The notes beneath the pieces were generated by a model that worked only from the letters and a program-made list of their open reading frames with translations, was not told where the DNA came from and made no database searches. A program made the position numbers and the translations under genes. This document shows, piece after piece, positions 62,901-64,000 of a stretch of DNA of 64,000 bases. Within the stretch, counting starts at the first letter, position 1. Every line of letters begins with the position of its first letter. Origin of the DNA: Ephydatia muelleri (Eukaryota > Porifera > Demospongiae > Spongillida > Spongillidae); contig JABACO010000019.1 of assembly GCA_013339895.1 (NCBI GenBank), positions 6,282,768 to 6,346,767 of the forward strand, read 5' to 3'.

Positions 62901-63907
62901 GAACAAAGAGTCTGTCTGCTATTAGGTTAGTAGAAATGAGTTTGAACTTGAATTCATAGCTACCCGTTGTTGGTAGTGTCCCTTAGGCTTCAGTTCAGGG
63001 TTATTCAATTGTTCCTTGGCATCTTCAGCTTGCAGGAAAGACCTTTTGCATTTCAATACTGTAATTGTTGTCTCCAAGAAACTTAACTTTATCTCAGATT
63101 TAAAAAAACTATCTATCAATGTATGGACCTTGATATTTCTGCTTCACCGGACAGCCACGTATACTTCCTTGATGTTGTCCCCCACTTTAATACTGCATCG
63201 TTCTGCTGTGGTCATTTCCAACACAGAATGTACGGATGATACACAGCCTTCTTTCCTCTTATATCCTATGGGAAAGTTTGCCTCTCCTAACAGAGGTGCA
63301 TTGCTAGTGAATATTAAATTTTGCACTAGACCACGTACATGAACTACATGTAGCAGTTGTTATGTCCAAGGAAACTTTGTTGGGTAAAGGTTTCAACAAT
63401 AAACTGCTTATATAAATTTCAACCAGTGCACACGATTAACAAAACTTTATAGATGTAAGGCTCTAGTTAGGGATTTTAGTCTCTATTTGATTGCACTGTG
63501 TTCTTTTGCTTCAGCTACATCAACGAAAGGAACAGACAGGGAAATGTGCTTCGAGCAGAGCAAGCTTTGAAGGTTTGTTGTTGCCTACATACATGTTAAA
63601 GCTCATCCCAGCATTTATACCACTAATAGGAGGAGATGGCAGGAGAAAAACACAAAGAGGATCCATTCACCAGAAGAAAATGTCAGCCAACATTAGTCAG
63701 TATTGTAAGTTATCAGTGAGGTATATGTTGCCAACAATTTATAGATGATGTTGCCGTATGCAGAACAAGGACGTTCCTGATCTGTTTTCCAAACACAAGG
63801 ATGGCAAGCAGGTAAGTAGCACTCATATCCACCATAGTGCAAACGTTGTATTGATATTTTAGGATACAAAGAAAGCAGGCATGACATCAGGAACTCCCAA
63901 CGGCGAG
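56948..63907 (+). CDS. RTF1: RNA polymerase-associated protein RTF1 (3' end beyond the window)
   Basis: Exons 56948-57013, 57163-57267, 57337-57465 and 57542-57717 encode the acidic Ser/Asp-rich N-terminus ([20 protein letters not shown] and [20 protein letters not shown]). 59415-59608 encodes a charged helix. 59769-60015 leads into the Plus3 domain, continued at 60072-60162 ([17 protein letters not shown]), 60273-60357 ([20 protein letters not shown]) and 60407-60493 ([18 protein letters not shown]). Exons near 60548-60657, 62432-62507 ([19 protein letters not shown]), 62803-62924 ([20 protein letters not shown]), 63515-63571 ([10 protein letters not shown]), 63763-63810 and 63862-63907 follow. 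RTF1 links the Paf1 complex to elongating RNA polymerase II and promotes H2B ubiquitination; Plus3 binds phosphorylated SPT5. The frames join cleanly. The last visible exon ends at a GTAATT donor, so the C-terminus is missing. Confidence 0.93.
57718..59414 (+). other. Long RTF1 intron
   Basis: A 1.7-kb intron between the N-terminal acidic exons and the charged-helix exon; the split AG|G arginine codon joins in frame. It contains the palindrome at 58185-58400 and, at about 59215-59300, repeated GTAATGTT(A/G)T...TGGTGTA units. No gene is seen. Confidence 0.7.
58185..58400. mobile_element. About 215-bp imperfect palindrome (foldback element)
   Basis: The inner stem GCACTGAAAGGTCAGA (58275-58290) and its exact complement (58299-58314) are separated by an 8-bp loop. 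The arms extend outward with mismatches through CATGCCTATAGCTTA and CACTTAATCA(A/T)TGCATC and their complements. It lies in an RTF1 intron. The length and mismatches fit an old miniature element rather than a microRNA precursor. No clear target duplication. Confidence 0.75.
60658..62431 (+). other. RTF1 intron housing foldback copy 2
   Basis: A 1.8-kb intron between the exon ending ALEEEDIDK and the exon starting ILMEKAKF. More than half of it is the foldback element at 61108-62090. Without the insert, the intron would be about 790 bp. Confidence 0.65.
61108..62090. mobile_element. Foldback element, copy 2
   Basis: Same family as 368-1461. Termini are GGGTCATTCCATATCAAATC and its near-complement, and interior strings are shared (GATAACGCAACCTTGAATA, CAGAGAGCAGGGGTTATTGA). 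The arms are more diverged and shorter than in copy 1. TTTC lies directly outside both ends (61104-61107 and 62091-62094), a 4-bp target-site duplication. The left arm has a tandem duplication of about 50 bp (GATACCTACATTTTGGTGAG twice, near 61355-61450). No coding capacity. Confidence 0.85.
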
Positions 63908-64000
63908 GTAATTTGTGTAATTAACATTTCATTCAGACCTCGTACCACGCCCACATATGGTTAAAAGTGTTCGAGACGTGTGAAAATAGCACCAATCGCG

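Noticed and set aside
1..64000. CRISPR arrays, operons, prokaryotic defence genes, tRNA or rRNA genes
   Set aside because: No regularly spaced direct repeats, Shine-Dalgarno-linked gene strings or cloverleaf/rRNA signatures were found; the window is spliced eukaryotic DNA.

Overview
The window is nuclear DNA from an intron-rich animal, not a prokaryote. Coding exons are mostly 50-300 bp, separated by short AT-rich introns with clear GT...AG borders. Gene content is metazoan: a class C (GABA-B-type) seven-transmembrane receptor, an axonemal-type dynein heavy chain, a ZFYVE1/DFCP1 tandem-FYVE ATPase, the Paf1-complex protein RTF1, a DUF4062-NACHT-TPR signalling protein and a PLP-dependent class V aminotransferase. 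Compact genes, very short intergenic gaps and AT-rich base composition suggest an early-branching invertebrate such as a demosponge. The species assignment is inference.

Layout. 1-2476: 3' exons of an unrecognised plus-strand gene, with a 1.1-kb foldback element (368-1461). 2477-4922: gene-poor. 4923-8244 (minus): GABA-B-like receptor. 8245-9418: divergent intergenic space. 9419-15840 (plus): DUF4062-NACHT-TPR protein. 16220-19252 (minus): intronless gene for a 1010-residue secreted protein. 19253-20249: head-to-head promoter interval almost half filled by a 517-bp terminal-inverted-repeat element carrying a 112-bp copy of part of the neighbouring gene. 20250-25243 (plus): class V aminotransferase, whose introns hold a Ty3/gypsy relic and a 482-bp CpG-rich palindrome. 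25244-32353: repeat-rich, with a foldback element and a decayed BEL/Pao retrotransposon (minus). About 32354-51548 (plus): dynein heavy chain. 51645-56858 (minus): ZFYVE1. 56948 to beyond the window end (plus): RTF1, with two foldback elements in its introns.

The genes do not form one pathway. Their arrangement is informative all the same: dynein and ZFYVE1 converge with 96 bp between stop codons, ZFYVE1 and RTF1 diverge with 89 bp between start codons, and the secreted protein and aminotransferase diverge across a transposon. The most unusual content is the set of at least six long inverted-repeat (foldback) elements of at least five unrelated sequence types. Most sit in introns and most lack any coding capacity. 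I did not find a defence island, CRISPR array or tRNA/rRNA gene. Exon borders were read by eye from splice consensus and reading frame and may be off by a few bases.
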